Shown: positions 46,068 through 57,916 of the stretch, piece after piece
Position numbering within the stretch: position 1 is the stretch's first letter
Layout: each line of letters starts with the position of its first letter
Assembly (NCBI GenBank): GCA_022457065.1
Contig: JAJGBQ010000003.1
Span: 496,001 to 560,000 of the forward strand
Length of the DNA stretch: 64,000 nucleotides
Reading direction: 5' to 3'
Source of the DNA: Curvularia sp. ZM96
Taxonomy: Eukaryota > Ascomycota > Dothideomycetes > Pleosporales > Pleosporaceae
Program-made: the position numbers and the translations under genes
The notes under the pieces: generated by a model
What the model was told of the DNA's origin: nothing
Database searches by the model: none
What the model saw: the letters and a program-made list of their open reading frames with translations, nothing else

Positions 46068-46950
46068 GGTAACGGCGGGAGGGCAAAGCTAGCAACGAGG
46101 AGCTCTGCAAGGAAGCGAGCCGAGGACAGCGATGGTGAGGATGTGTTTGGCAGTGGCGTGCAAACAGAGACCCAGAGTCGGGGTTGGCCGCGTGGAGGCT
46201 AAGTAGGTCGTCAATGCGGAGACGGAGCTACGGACTGGAGCTGGAGCTAGTAGAGGCGCAAGGTGCAGAGCAAACGAGGGGTCGAAAATGAGCGGAGCAG
46301 GTCTGCGGCGGGCGGGCAGTCAGTATCAGGGTCGACGAGGCAGGGCGACGGGGGCAGAGGCGGACAGGCATACCTGGAGAGGGTGGCGGCGCGTGCTAGG
46401 CTGTGGGAGAGGGAGTGAAACTCGAAACGTTAGACTGCGCTGAGGACGCTGGGCGGTGGGCGGTGGGCGGAGAGCGGCGGCGGGGAGGAGAGGACAGGAC
46501 AGGACAGGCAGTGCCAATGACGAGGCACGCGACCGGCGACAGCGAGACGGCACGGGGTGGGACGGGCTGGGGGCGACGAGGGCGGTTGCGAGGGCGTTGA
46601 GGGCGTGGGATGGGGCTCGAGTGAGGTTGTGAGATGAGATGCAGCGACGGTAGCGGAGGGCCCTTGGGCAGGGCAGAGGCCAATCAGTGAAAGTCGGTCT
46701 AGGGCTGTTATCACTCCTAGCCTTGCTTGCATTCGGCTCCCGCCCGTAGCCCGGAAACGGCGCGGATTGTGTAGCGCCTGCGTTTGGCTGCACAATTCCA
46801 CCCTCTGGAAACGCTGCTGCTGGCCAGACCGCGGGCGTGTTTGATTAAGGCCTGTTGCGTGCCGGCCCTGCCCACGGCGGCGGTGCGTACGGTGCAGTGC
46901 AGTGCAGTGCAGCCCAGTGCAGCCACAGCACAGCATCTGGCAGTATGCTG

Positions 46951-46992
46951 CAGCGCCGCCCCGTCCCAGCGCCGCCCCGTCCCAGCGCCGCC
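46951..46992. repeat. 16-base tandem repeat, 2.6 copies
   Basis: The unit CAGCGCCGCCCCGTCC occurs at 46951-46966 and 46967-46982, followed by a partial copy. It lies in the region between cdc42 and the Zn2Cys6 gene. Confidence 0.8.
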
Positions 46993-47158
46993 TGGCATTG
47001 GCCTGCTAGACGCAGACACTGCTCTCGTTGCTCTGCCATTCCCGCCATCACCCCTGACACGCCCGTCGAGAGCCCCAGATTTAAGATATCCGTGCACCTC
47101 CAACAACGTGGCTGATCGCCTTGCGCGCCCACGTAGCGTCCTCTGGCGCGACATGCCG

Positions 47159-47189
47159 AGCCGAGTCGAGTCGAGTCGAGTCTGCTGCT

Positions 47190-47229
<40 letters not shown>
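47159..47229. repeat. Compound microsatellite, (TCGAG)n then (CTG)11
   Basis: TCGAG pentamers at 47159-47180 are followed, after a degenerate CTG stretch, by eleven perfect CTG triplets (47197-47229). Not in a supported coding exon, so the encoded Gln/Ala/Cys runs in open frames here are artefacts. Confidence 0.85.
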
Positions 47230-47234
<5 letters not shown>

Positions 47235-47607
47235 GCCGTTGTGTGTAATGCTCGAGTCGAATCACCACAGCTTCGTCTGGCCTGCTCGATGACACACGCC
47301 GGCGCAGCCTTGCCGCATGTCACCCTGAGACTGTTGTATGTACTTTGTATAACTCGCGGATGATGCCATGTGCTGGCTGCACGCTTCACTGCACCCTGCA
47401 GGGCAACTCTAACGCTGCCGCCAATCAACGGCCGGCGTCGGCATGGGAGAAACCCTCGGGCCGTCGAGCTCGGGCCGTCTGGGCCTCCGTTCGCGTCGCG
47501 CCTCACACCTGCGTCGTGCATTCGTACATCGAGTGCTCGGCACCTGTGCACAGCACAAGACCGCGAGCTTCCAGTCTCCAACTCCAGCAGCACATGACGC
47601 GTCTGCC

Positions 47608-49010
47608 ATGGAGCATCTCGACGACGAACTGGATCTGCGCTACCACAAGGGCTTCGATCCAGACGTCTACTATCGCTGCCCGACGCTTGAAGTAACCGAC
47701 TCTCTGACGCCCGCAGCGACAACAGCTAAGGTCTTCTTTGTCTAGTCACTAGCAGGAGCACTGCGCAATGAGGTGGACAAGAATGCTTGCAGCCTCATCC
47801 CTACTTGTGTTGTCACCGAATTTGTCTTTGCGCCATCTTCCACCATCACAGTCCCCGTGACCCAGCAACCCAACCTTGATGCCCTGATTGAGCCTGCCGA
47901 CTACCTGCAGAGCATTGCCGTCGAGTATGCCCTGTGCCGCGACATCAATGGCAAAGAAAGGCTCAAGGTGCAGCGAGCAATTGCGAGGTACCTGCCTCCG
48001 TGCACGGGTTGCAACACATGAGCTTATCCTCCGCAGATCCATCGTCGAGGCCATCCGAGAGACGGATGGCTTTGAGTATTCGGAGCGCTCAGCTCACAAC
48101 AGAGACGGCAGTGATGGCCTGAGATTCAGGTTCGTCTGCCGAGATAGCATCCAGAACAGGTATCGCAAAAGCAACATGAAGAAAGACACGTCACATGACT
48201 CTGAGGGAAGTGATGTCGATGCCAGAAAAAACGGCCATGGCATATTGCCGACGTACGACTGCGGCGGCGCAATACACATCAGGTTCTCTCTCAAGCGACA
48301 AGCCATCAATGTCGTGTACAAGCACAATCCTATACACACGGCGCATCCGACCGACGAACAGTAAGCTGCAGCGACAAGTCTGCTCTAGGACTATAGCTAC
48401 TCGGCTTATAGTTTGTCACTGACGATACTATAGCCCACCTCCGTCACCTATACACCATCATATCGCTCCTCCAGCTGATGCTGCACCCGAAAAACAGCCG
48501 CGAAAACGAAGGCGTGGCAAAGAAGCCGAGGCTGACCTGGAAAATCAACACCGACATGCTGATCGCAACATGCCAACTTCGCCAGGAAACCCCAAGTCGT
48601 CGGCAAAAAAGCGCAAAAAGGAAGGTGCTACATCATTACCTAAGCCTGTCCGGACGGTATCCTCGAAGCAGAGCACAAAGGCAAAATCCCTCACATCACC
48701 CACCCAATCGCGAAAGAAGGTTTCTACCGTTGAAGAACAAAGGTCGCTGCCGGACAGTGTCAAGGCTTGCATCCGCTGTCGGGAAAAGAAGATCAAGTGC
48801 AACAGGGCAGAACCCTCGTGCGATCAGTGTCGAAGAGGTTTGTGGACGTGCCAGTACACCGTCCTAGCCAAGAAGAAGCAGCGATCCAGAAACGGCTGTC
48901 TCAACTGCAAACAACGAAAACGCAAGTGCACACAAGAGAAACCATCATGCGCGCACTGTGTGCGTATATATGACGACTGTGAGTACGCGCGCGACTCTCC
49001 AGTTCTCTAA
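47608..49010 (+). CDS. Nuclear protein with two tandem C-terminal Zn2Cys6 clusters
   Basis: Four exons: 47608-47691, 47746-47987, 48037-48360, 48434-49010; 408 residues. An in-frame ATG at 47443 could extend the N-terminus. The N-terminal half contains a module of about 110 residues with conserved-looking Cys and His: RFVCRDSIQNR, TYDCGGAIHI and VYKHNPIH, a C..C..H..H order that could bind zinc (inference; resembles WRKY/GCM-type fingers in ligand order). A Lys/Arg-rich segment (PRKRRRGKE, AKKRKKE) could be a nuclear signal. Then two binuclear clusters follow, residues 329-356 and 372-399, each with spacing C-2-C-6-C-6-C-2-C-6-C. The protein ends nine residues later. Most Zn2Cys6 regulators carry one cluster near the N-terminus. 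Targets are unknown. Confidence 0.8.
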
Positions 49011-49970
49011 AGTCCCCTGCCAGCCTTATTGTTGCTACTAGCCCACATGCGAAACACAAGTCCCCGGTCGTTGGAAATCCGACGCCAAGTCCGCCGTCTA
49101 TGGAGACGTTGAGCGGGGAAGGTTCCTTGCAGCCACTTATTCCATTGTGCATCGTCGACGCTACGCCAAATTGCGCTTCCAACGTCTCCGCCAACATGCA
49201 ATCTCTTCCTCCTGACCTGAGAGTCAGATGATGCAGCAAGTCGTGGCATGTGGAGCGTGTGGCACGGCTTGCTCACCTCGCAGGCTGTCGGAACTGACTG
49301 CGTGAGCGTGTGCCAAGGCGAGCAAGAGGGGTACTCAAGTAAACAGTCTCTGACATCCGGCAACATGTGAAGTTTAAGTAAATGACAGTTCTCGGACATT
49401 GCGGCTCTGCTTACATCTTGTCTCAACATAGTACTTTACTCTGCTGACATCTTGTTGGCAACATGCTGCTACTCTTCATAGCCAAGAATTGCGCGCCAAT
49501 AGCACGGGCAGTGCTCTGATCAATCCAGTTCAGTCTTTTACCCATCGAGGACGGAGCCGCTTATTCCCCACAACCTTCTCCCGCACCCCAGTTGCACGGC
49601 ACTTGTATCCATAGGACCTCTCCCTGTGACGCAGCACGCCATGCTCCTATTCGCCCTATCCCCTGTCTACCGGCTGTTAATACTAGGAATAGCGGGCCGC
49701 CACAATATACAGATTCCACCGCCTCATCAAAGCGGCCGATCGTCACTCTACATCACACGTCTGTTTGGCCGTTTAGTCCTGGGTACCGGGAAACGTCAAG
49801 ACTTACCGTACTCCTTACCGTATGTGCCAAGTAATGAACATGGTAGAATGTCATCCTCCGCAGGTGCCGCTGCAGACAGGATGCGCAAGTACTTAAAGAG
49901 GAGACCTGTCTCCATGTAGTGCATACAGTAGACTACTCTCATTCAAATCAAGGCGTTGACATCTCTAACG
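49011..49970. other. Intergenic region upstream of the beta-glucosidase
   Basis: 960 bases between two plus-strand genes. I see no gene, RNA or clear regulatory site. It includes the promoter of the GH3 gene. Confidence 0.5.
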
Positions 49971-52474
49971 ATGCGGTCTGCCATTCTTCCCTTGCTGGCT
50001 ACGGCTGTGCTGTCTTCAGGTGCACATTTATTGTAACTTGCCCATCATGATCGCCACTAACACAGCCAGCTATCCCATTCGATCAGCCTACTTCGAAGCG
50101 TGCAGTGGGTACCTGGGACGCTGCATACACAAAGGCAACAGCAGCACTTGCAAAGCTATCGCAAGACGAGAAGGTCGGAATCGTTACCGGCACTGGCTGG
50201 CAAAAGGGCAACTGTGTCGGTAACACCAAGGCTGCCAGTTCAATTGGATACCCCTCGCTTTGTCTGCAAGGTAAGCAAACTCGTTCCGCATACCTTGAGC
50301 CGACCCGCTTTCCAGATCACAGTAGGGAATACAAGTTTCCCATGGTCTTGGAGCATCTCGGAATCGGTCAACACTATGAAATGAATGCCTAACTAACAAC
50401 ATGAAGACGGCCCTCTCGGTATCCGCTATGTACAGGGTATAACTGCCTTCTCCTCTGGCATCCACGCCGCCAGCACCTGGGATATTGACCTCGTCCGCGA
50501 AAGAGGAGCTTTCCTTGGTGCCGAAGCGAAGCAGTTGGGTATCCATGTGCAGCTCGGCCCATCAGCTGGACCTCTCGGCAAGTTTGCCAAAGGCGGTCGT
50601 AACTGGGAGGGCTTCGGAAGCGATCCGTATCTTCAGGGTATCATGATGGCGCAGACTATTGAGGGCATGCAGGAAGCTGGTGTGCAGGCGACTGCAAAGC
50701 ACTGGATTGTTAACGAGCAAGAGCGCAACAGGGAAACCATGAGTGCCGACGTGGGCGACAGGGTTCTGCGCGAGCTTTATGTTTGGCCTTTTGCGGATGC
50801 TGCTCACAGCAATGCAGCGGCCTTTATGTGCAGGTGAGTGGCGTTGACATAGGTATTTGGTTTGGACGACCACTGATATACTTTAGCTACAACAAGATCA
50901 ACGGAACATGGGCATGCGAAAGCGACGGCGTCATGAACAAGCTGCTGAAAGATGAGCTTGGCCACCGTGGATACATTATGTCGGATTGGAATGGTATGTT
51001 AAAAAAAAAGACATGTCCTTGATTCAGCTGTGGCTAACACAATCCAGCCCAACACACCACTACTGGCAGCGCAAACAGTGGTATGGACATGACTATGCCT
51101 GGCACCGACTTCAGTGGCGGCAATGTGTTCTGGGGACCGCAACTCAAGACTGCCATTAGCAATGGTCAGGTCCAGCAATCGCGTCTCGACGACATGGTCA
51201 AGCGAATTCTCGCTGCTTGGTACTTAGTTGGCCAAGACCAGGGCTATCCTACGACTTCTTTCAACTCATGGAACATTGGAAGACACGATGTCAGTGGCAA
51301 TCACAAGACCAATGTCCGGGCGACTGCTCGAGACGGTATCGTCCTGCTCAAAAACACCAACGCTGCGCTGCCCCTGAAAAAGCCAAAGAGCATTGCTGTC
51401 ATTGGAAGTGACAGTATTGTTGCTCCCCGCGGAGCCAATGCCTGCGTCGATCGTGGCTGCAACGAAGGTGTTCTTACCATGGGCTGGGGTTCTGGATCTG
51501 TTGAGCTTCCAAACGATATGGTTGCGCCGCTAGATGCCATCAAGACCCAGGCGCAGAAGGACGGTACGACGGTTACGTCGTCGCCTAACGACAACGCCCA
51601 GCAAGGTGCTAGCGCGGCGCAGAATGCTGACATTGCTGTCGTATGTATCAACAGCGACGCTGGCGAAGGATACATCACTGTCGAAGGCAACGCTGGTGAC
51701 CGCAGCAACCTCGACCCTTGGCACAATGGCAATGACCTTGTCAAAGCGGTTGCTGCCGTTAACAAGAAGACGGTTGTCGTCGTTCACAGTGTCGGGCCAG
51801 TAGTCATGGAGCAGTGGATCGAGAACCCCAACGTCGTCGCAGTAGTGTGGGCAGGTCTCCCAGGCCAAGAGCCCGGCAACGGTCTTGTCGACATCCTCTA
51901 TGGCGCAGCATCGCCAAGTGGCAAGCTTCCTTACACCATTGCAAAGAAGGAGTCGGACTATGGCACTACAATTGCCAGCGGCGACGACAAGTCTTGGGAT
52001 CTCTTTATCGACTACCGCTATTTCGACAAGCAGAAGATCGAGCCTAGGTTTGAATTTGGCTTCGGACTCTCGTACACCAACTTCACTTACTCAGATCTCA
52101 CCGTCTCGGGCAAGCCTTCTGCTGGTCCGGCCACTGGTACCATAAAGCCCGGAGGCCCTGCTGATCTTTTCGAGACTGTAGCTACCGTGACTGCAAAGAT
52201 CACAAACTCGGGCGGCGTTGCTGGCGCTGAGGTACCACAGCTGTACCTAGGCTACCCTGCCTCTACCAACTCTCCACCAAAGCAGCTCAGAGGCTTCACG
52301 AAGCTCAAGCTGCAGGCTGGAGCAGGTGCAACGGCAACGTTCAAGCTGAGGAGGAGAGACATGAGTTATTGGGATGAGAAGACGAGGAAGTGGACAGTTG
52401 CATCGGGCGAGTACAGTGTCTTTGTGGGAGCAAGCTCGAGGGATGTGAGGCTCACGGGTAAGATTGTGGTTTAG
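49971..52474 (+). CDS. Secreted GH3 beta-glucosidase
   Basis: Five exons: 49971-50019, 50070-50270, 50407-50833, 50887-50993, 51048-52474; 736 residues. It hydrolyses terminal beta-glucosides such as cellobiose outside the cell. A signal peptide (MRSAILPLLATAVLSSA) is followed by a short propeptide ending in KR at 26-27, a likely Kex2 site. GH3 N-domain: DGPLGIRY (completed across intron 2), KHWIVNEQE, and the nucleophile Asp259 in IMSDWN. Then the GH3 C-domain (ENPNVVAVVWAGLPGQEPG, GLVDILYG, SPSGKLPYT) and a fibronectin III-like domain with YRYFD, FEFGFGLSYTNF and RGFTKL. The acceptor for exon 2 is the second of two CAG options; only that one keeps frame. Intron 2 is long (136 bases). Confidence 0.92.
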
Positions 52475-53299
52475 AGGCTATGTAGTGGTAGAATCAAGTG
52501 TGCCGCCTCACAAGGGGGACGCCAGTGTCACGGCCACGCTTTTCACTCACGTGTAGTCCACAGTACAGTTTCTGCGTATAAACATCGCGTTCTCGCGTAT
52601 TCCTCTTGCAGGCTAGTCATACCTTCACAGCCAATAATGCACCAGCGAAATAATGCTCTCCACGTAAGGCGTAATTGACATAGGCCTAAGAGAGGAAAAA
52701 AAAGCTTGACCAGGCTAGTCATGCACAACCGTCAGACCGAGTCTGGCCGATATCGGTAAGTATAGCAAACTTTGTGTGACTCTTTTTCTTTTCGCCGTCG
52801 CTTGAGCTCCACTTGCGAGTTCAATAGTAAAACTTTTATTACCCACTTGTGTACGCATATGGCAGTGTGTGGTCAAATATTGATATATGCAAACAATACA
52901 GACTGTGCTTGAATGTTGAGCTTCAACGGTTTTACCAACTGCAGAGCTGAATTGGCCGAGCCAGGCAATACCACGGCCAAAAAAGCACAAGGCCAGTGGG
53001 GCGGTGATTCACGATCATCGTGTTTCTTTCCCCAGATCTTACATAGTATTGAAGAATCTTTCGCGTCGGCCTGATTCGTTATCGCGACTGTGGCTGGCCG
53101 TGATTGGCGCGTCGGCGTCATAGCTTGGCCTTCACGTAATCGTAAGCTGTAGCAATTCCCCGCGGTGACCTTTTCTCCTCGCTCAACACCGCAAACACTT
53201 CTTCCTCCCATTCGCATCCACGCCAACAAACAGCAACCACGACGGGTCGACTGACCGAACCCCCCCTATTTTGACTTCCATTGAGACAGAATCGCGCAT
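52475..53299. other. Intergenic region and promoter of the arginine CPS gene
   Basis: 825 bases between the GH3 stop and the uORF start of the next gene. It contains the promoter of the carbamoyl-phosphate synthase gene; the C/T-rich part from about 53170 looks like a fungal 5' leader. No other feature is seen. Confidence 0.5.
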
Positions 53300-53597
53300 A
53301 TGAGTGCTGCCCCAACACTCTTTACTTCCCAGGTATGTCATACCGGCTTTTGCGGAGGCCCTCTTATCTCAATCTTCCTGTACACCGTCATTCCCCCGTC
53401 GGCCTTGTGCAGCAGCGACTTGACGGTCGATGCAATTTCATCTGCACACTCTTCGCTCTTATATTTTTTTCCATGACCAAGGCTAATTGAGTATTGCAGG
53501 ATTACATCTCAGGTACGCCATGACCAGAAGATGACGCGTTGACAGCGTCAAACTGACTGTATCTCTAGACCACCTGTGGAAGGCGTCAGTAAACTGA
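53300..53597 (+). CDS. Arginine attenuator peptide uORF, split by two introns
   Basis: An upstream open frame in the leader of the carbamoyl-phosphate synthase gene, assembled from 53300-53332, 53500-53512 and 53569-53597: 24 codons plus stop. It includes TSQDYISDHLWKA, the hallmark of the fungal arginine attenuator peptide known from Neurospora arg-2 and yeast CPA1. There the nascent peptide stalls the ribosome when arginine is plentiful and lowers translation of the main frame. Length (24 residues) and the essential Asp at position 12 are the same as in Neurospora. The stop lies 60 bases before the main ATG. Two introns with good GT..AG sites (the middle exon is only 13 bases) must be removed for the peptide to be read. 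Confidence 0.92.
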
Positions 53598-53657
53598 AAG
53601 CCTACCCAACATACCAGCGAACCAACTACGACTTCCCATTACACATCTCCGCTCATC

Positions 53658-55178
53658 ATGATTTCCCAACTCTTCAAGCCTTCCACGGTCCGGTCCGCGG
53701 GACTCCTGGGACGAATGACAAAGAACCGCCCACAGGCACGCTACCTGGCTACCGTGCAATCAAACACCGAACGCGTGATGCCTACTCCTAGTGCACGCAG
53801 GGCGACCGCTGTCTCCAACGAGCCCGCCACTTTCACCATCAAGGTACGTACAGTCATCGCTTCAAAATTCGGCACAAGACTCACCGCCCGATAGAACGGC
53901 CCCATCTTCGAGGGCAAGTCATTTGGTGCCAAAACCAACATTTCCGGCGAAGCCGTCTTCACAACTTCCCTCGTGGGATACCCCGAGTCTATGACCGACC
54001 CCTCCTACCGCGGCCAGATCCTTGTCTTTACCCAGCCGCTGATTGGTAACTACGGTGTACCCTCGAGCGCCCGTGACGAGCATGGCTTGCTCCGATACTT
54101 CGAGTCACCCTACATCCAAGCTTCCGGTATCGTTGTCCAAGACTACGCCCTGAAGCACAGCCACTGGACTGCTGTCGAGTCGCTTGGTGCATGGTGTGCT
54201 CGTGAGGGTGTCCCCGCCATCTCTGGTGTCGACACTCGTGAGGTTGTCACCTATCTCCGTGAGCAAGGTTCCTCGCTTGCTCGCATCTCCATTGGTGAGG
54301 AGTACGATGCCGATGAAGATGAGGCTTACATCGACCCTGAGGCTATTCACCTCGTGCGACGAGTCTCCACAAAGGCACCTTTCCACGTTAGCTCCTCGTT
54401 GGGAGACATGCACGTTGCTCTGATCGACTGTGGTGTCAAGGAGAACATCCTCCGCAGTCTCGTTTCTCGTGGTGCCAGCGTCACCTGCTTCCCCTACGAC
54501 TACCCGATCCACAAGGTCGCCCACCACTTTGACGGTGTCTTCATCTCCAACGGCCCTGGTGACCCAACCCACTGCACAACCACTGTCCACAACCTTCGCA
54601 AGCTCTTCGAGACTTCGGCGCTCCCGGTCATGGGTATCTGCATGGGTCACCAGCTGATTGCCCTTGCTGCCGGTGCTAAGACCATCAAGCTCAAGTACGG
54701 TAACCGTGCCCACAACATTCCGGCTCTCGACCTCACGACTGGCAAGTGCCACATTACGTCGCAGAACCACGGCTATGCAGTCGACCCGACTACGTTGACG
54801 AGCGAGTGGAAGGAGTACTTCACCAACCTCAACGACCAGTCGAACGAGGGCCTGATCCACGCCACTCGCCCCATCTTCAGCGCCCAGTTCCATCCCGAGG
54901 CAAAGGGCGGACCTCTGGACTCTGCCTATCTCTTTGACAAGTACATTGAGAACGTCAAGCAGTTCAAGGAGCAGCAGTCGAGCTTCTCGCAGAGGAGCAA
55001 CAAGCCCAGCCCGCTGTTGGTCGACCTGCTTGCTAAGGAGCGTGTTGGTGTCCACCCCGATGCCCCTGACTTTGAGGGCCACGCCGCCGGTATGGACAGC
55101 CAGCAAGTGAATGTTGGTGGACCCGTTGCGCCTTCCTACCAGCCCATTACGCAGAACCCTGTTGCGTCTGCGGCTTAG
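53658..55178 (+). CDS. cpa1: Carbamoyl-phosphate synthase, arginine-specific small subunit (glutaminase), mitochondrial
   Basis: Two exons (53658-53843, 53895-55178), 489 residues. The small subunit splits glutamine and passes ammonia to the large subunit to make carbamoyl phosphate for arginine. An N-terminal presequence of about 40 residues rich in Arg/Ser/Ala suggests mitochondrial import. The CPSase N-terminal domain (GPIFEGKSFGA, TSLVGYPESMTDPSYRGQI, GVDTREVV) is followed by a class I glutaminase with VALIDCGVKENILR, nucleophile Cys311 in MGICMGHQ, and His395/Glu397 in FHPEAKGG. A 70-residue C-terminal tail is typical of the fungal arginine enzyme. The leader carries the arginine attenuator uORF, which distinguishes it from the pyrimidine enzyme and predicts arginine control of translation. 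Confidence 0.97.
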
Positions 55179-55539
55179 AACCAGCCACTTCGACCAACTG
55201 AATTGAGAAGGATTGCAATGTTTCCGTTTTTTTTTTCTGTGTTTTTTTTTATCCTTGATCAATGGTTTCTCGTATTGCGAGCAGAACGTGTGTTGGGCGT
55301 TTTTTTAAGGAGGAAAGGTAGAAGGGATATGGCCGAGATGGAATTTTCCGGGTCCAAATTGCAGGCAGATGGATGCTTTGTCGGTGGATTTATGTTTTGC
55401 AAATAGTAATATATACCACGATGATTTGAATGTTTGTGTCTTTGATTGGATTTGTGTGTGACAGTGTGGTTGTATTTGGCACAAGGAAATTTTGGTTGGT
55501 CATCATTGAGATTCTTCGTTGTATCAAAGGGGGTATTAT
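55179..55539. other. Convergent 3' flank
   Basis: 361 bases between convergent stops, T-rich near 55228-55250. No gene is seen. Confidence 0.6.
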
Positions 55540-57367
55540 CTAAGCCTTCCCAAATCCAGGCTCTTCCTGCATATCCTCATCGTCCTCCTTTCGCTGCTGC
55601 TGCTGCTCTCCACCTCCCTGCCCCTGTGCCGCCTGATCACCACCCTCCGGCTCCGTAGCCACCGAATCAGCAGGCTTACTGCCCTCGGGGGACAAGTTCT
55701 TCCTGTCTCGTCTCTCCTGCTCCTTTTTCCTCGCCCCGGCCTTCAGCTTCTCCCACTGTTCTCGGTAGCGACCTAGGACCTGAGCGTCTCGCTCGTGCTG
55801 TTTGGCTAGTTTCTCGTTGTTGGTCATTAGGTCGTCTATTTTGGCGTTTTGAGATGCGAGTAGGGCTTCGAGATCGGCGATGCGTTTGAGAGCTTCGGCA
55901 TCCGGAGGTGGAGGTAAACTAGGTGATGTCGGGGGCTGGTGGTGCTGGGGGATGGGAGGGGAAGGGAGAGACGGGTGGGCGTGGGAGGCAAGGGCGTGGG
56001 GATCGCTGTTGCCGCGGCTGGGTCCTCGAGCCCGGAAAGACTGGGCGAGGGCGTTGAAGGAGTTTTGAGAGTTGAGTTCCCACATCTGGATGCGCTTAGC
56101 TTGCTTGTCGATGACGGACTTGAGGGTGTCGTTTTCGAGGGCCAGCTCCTCCATAGTCTTGTGGCGCGATCCTCGACCAGCGGGTATGTTGAGCTGAGTC
56201 GTTACGTTGGTTGCTGGGTTTCCACGAGACAATGGACGGCGTGTTCTGGTGGGCGAGGGTGGCCCAACATTCTCGCGCGCATCGACAAACTCTTCGTGAG
56301 AGCTGCCTCTCAGGGAACCGGAGCCATCGTCGAGTGCGTTGTATTGGGCGCTGGGGGAAGGATTGGGCGCGTTGGGATCACGGAGAACACTGGCATAGGT
56401 GACTGTGCCGCCTGTAGTAGGGACCAAGTAGAAGCTTTCGTTGGGACCAAGAGGAGGTGCACCGTCTTCCCTCAGCGCACGCAGTGCAGGCTTGCTGATG
56501 AGGGCTGCAAGGTCAGGAACCGAAGAGGTGACAGTCCTAGAAGCCTCTGGCGAGTGGTTCCGCGACTTTGTCCTTGCGGCCTTGTCTTCGTCTCTGAGCG
56601 GCTCGGGCTCGGGAGCGGAGGTCGAGGGGTTGAGGGGCAGGGACGTGAAGGCGAGGGGTGCGCTGATAGCGGATATGATGCCGCCAAAAGCATTGTAGAA
56701 GCGGCGGAAGTTGTCGTCGGCCGGGGGCGCTGTGCGCTGTGGTGAGGCCTGGCTCAGGTGCTTGGATGCGTCTTTGGCATTTGGCGAGTCTCCTTTGCGC
56801 GACTGCTGAGCAAGGAGGTCGCGGACCGGTGTAGATGGCTGCTCATGGCGGGCGGCTGTGGCGTTTGCTGGGTTGACTGAGGCAGCGCTCGTGGCTCTCT
56901 TCGCACTGGGAATGCCGCGCTTCTCAGCAAGGTTGGTGGCTATCGACGACTGGGGGAGTCTGCGACGCGACGCAGGGGGCGTTTGGGAAGAAGCGGCTGG
57001 CGCAGGCGGGGAAGTTCCAGTTGAAGACCTTGGGGCGGGAGAGTCGGAGGGGTCGGCTGACTGCTTAGTCGAGGCAGCCGTCTTCTTCTGCTTGGGCGGA
57101 GCTTCTTTGATTAGGCCGGCGAGTTTGCGGTGATGCTGCTCGAGCAGACCAAGGATGCGCAGGGCCTGGGGGAACGGTCAACGGAGCACCAGACGTTTCT
57201 CTTGCAACAGTAGATACCTCAGCATTATGCGTGTCCTGGGCGGCGTCGTGGAAGGCCGCGGCGGCGAGGTCGTGCTCCTGCCCCGCGGTCGCGACGCTGT
57301 TGTTGCGCGTGGCCGTGGCGGCGGCGCGGGCATGATCATGGGCTTGGGTGAGGTGTGCGGATTCCAT
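55540..57367 (-). CDS. MIT-like N-terminal domain and coiled-coil protein
   Basis: Two exons (57367-57218, 57165-55540), 591 residues. Exon 2 was followed codon by codon through an open stretch lacking ATG, so simple ORF finding misses its first half. The N-terminal 70 residues (LTQAHDHARAAATATR, ALRILGLLEQHHRKLAGLI) resemble a three-helix MIT-type bundle, which in other proteins binds ESCRT-III tails; this is inference. A Ser/Pro-rich region follows, then a hydrophobic stretch near FYNAFGGIISAISAPLAF (about 215-235). Two coiled coils come next (about 385-420, MEELALENDTLKSVI; about 470-540, ending in a Lys/Arg/Glu-rich helix). The acidic tail holds a Gln run. It could be a trafficking or vacuolar protein. 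It is divergent from the sterol-transfer gene. Confidence 0.72.
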
Positions 57368-57916
57368 GGTCGCGGCAGCAGTTGGAGCAGCGCGTGCTGG
57401 ACATGCTCGGGGCAGCGAGGGTGGTGGGCGTGGTCGCGGTAGTGAGAGCGGGCGAGAGAGTGTCAGAGTACGAGTGAGCGGGTGAGGGTGACGCTATAGG
57501 GCGACAGGGATGCTGCTGCCCCCCATGCAATCGAACAGTCGATCACCGGGTCGCGGGCCCGCCGCTACTAGACACGATTGGAACGTGAACACGAGCAAGG
57601 TCGTGGGCCTGGTTTCAGCCCTCCAGCTGTTGCGCCGTGCTTCCTTCTGCCGGCCAGATACACCCTCATACATAGACACACACGGCGCCCCCTCTGCTGC
57701 CATGCCGCTCGTCTGATTCCTCCGGCAACCCTGCCATCGTCTGAAGCGCCTCGCCCTGTCCACAACTACGTAATCGACCTCATCCTACGCCACAGCGACC
57801 AGCAACCAGCGACCAGCGCCCCTCCCTCCCCCCAATCGCCGCCACGCCCACGATGCTAGCTTGAGGCAACTTGCAGGCCATTCATACCGCAATCGATCCA
57901 TACTACCTGTACATTC
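57368..57916. other. Divergent promoter region
   Basis: 549 bases between the MIT-like gene and the GRAM/VASt gene, which are divergently transcribed. GC-rich without a supported gene. Confidence 0.5.

Larger units (their letters stand above)
46068..47607. other. GC-rich divergent region between cdc42 and the tandem Zn2Cys6 gene
   Basis: About 1.5 kb, presumably with the cdc42 5' leader and promoters of both genes. It carries simple repeats: a 16-base tandem at 46951-46982, GCAGT runs near 46892, TCGAG copies at 47159-47180 and CTG copies at 47197-47229. Long open frames here have repeat-like composition and are not supported. Confidence 0.5.

Noticed and set aside
46326..47722. Long open frames on both strands upstream of cdc42
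   Set aside because: Driven by CTG, GCAGT and GC-rich tandem repeats; composition is low complexity and no homology is recognisable.
48361..48433. Treating the tandem Zn2Cys6 part as a separate gene starting near 48570
   Set aside because: The GTAAGC donor at 48361 and the TATAG acceptor at 48433 join the upstream frame exactly in phase, so one gene is simpler. RNA evidence would settle it.
54105..55262. A 385-codon minus-strand open frame
   Set aside because: Antisense shadow of the carbamoyl-phosphate synthase small subunit, whose catalytic residues are all present on the plus strand.
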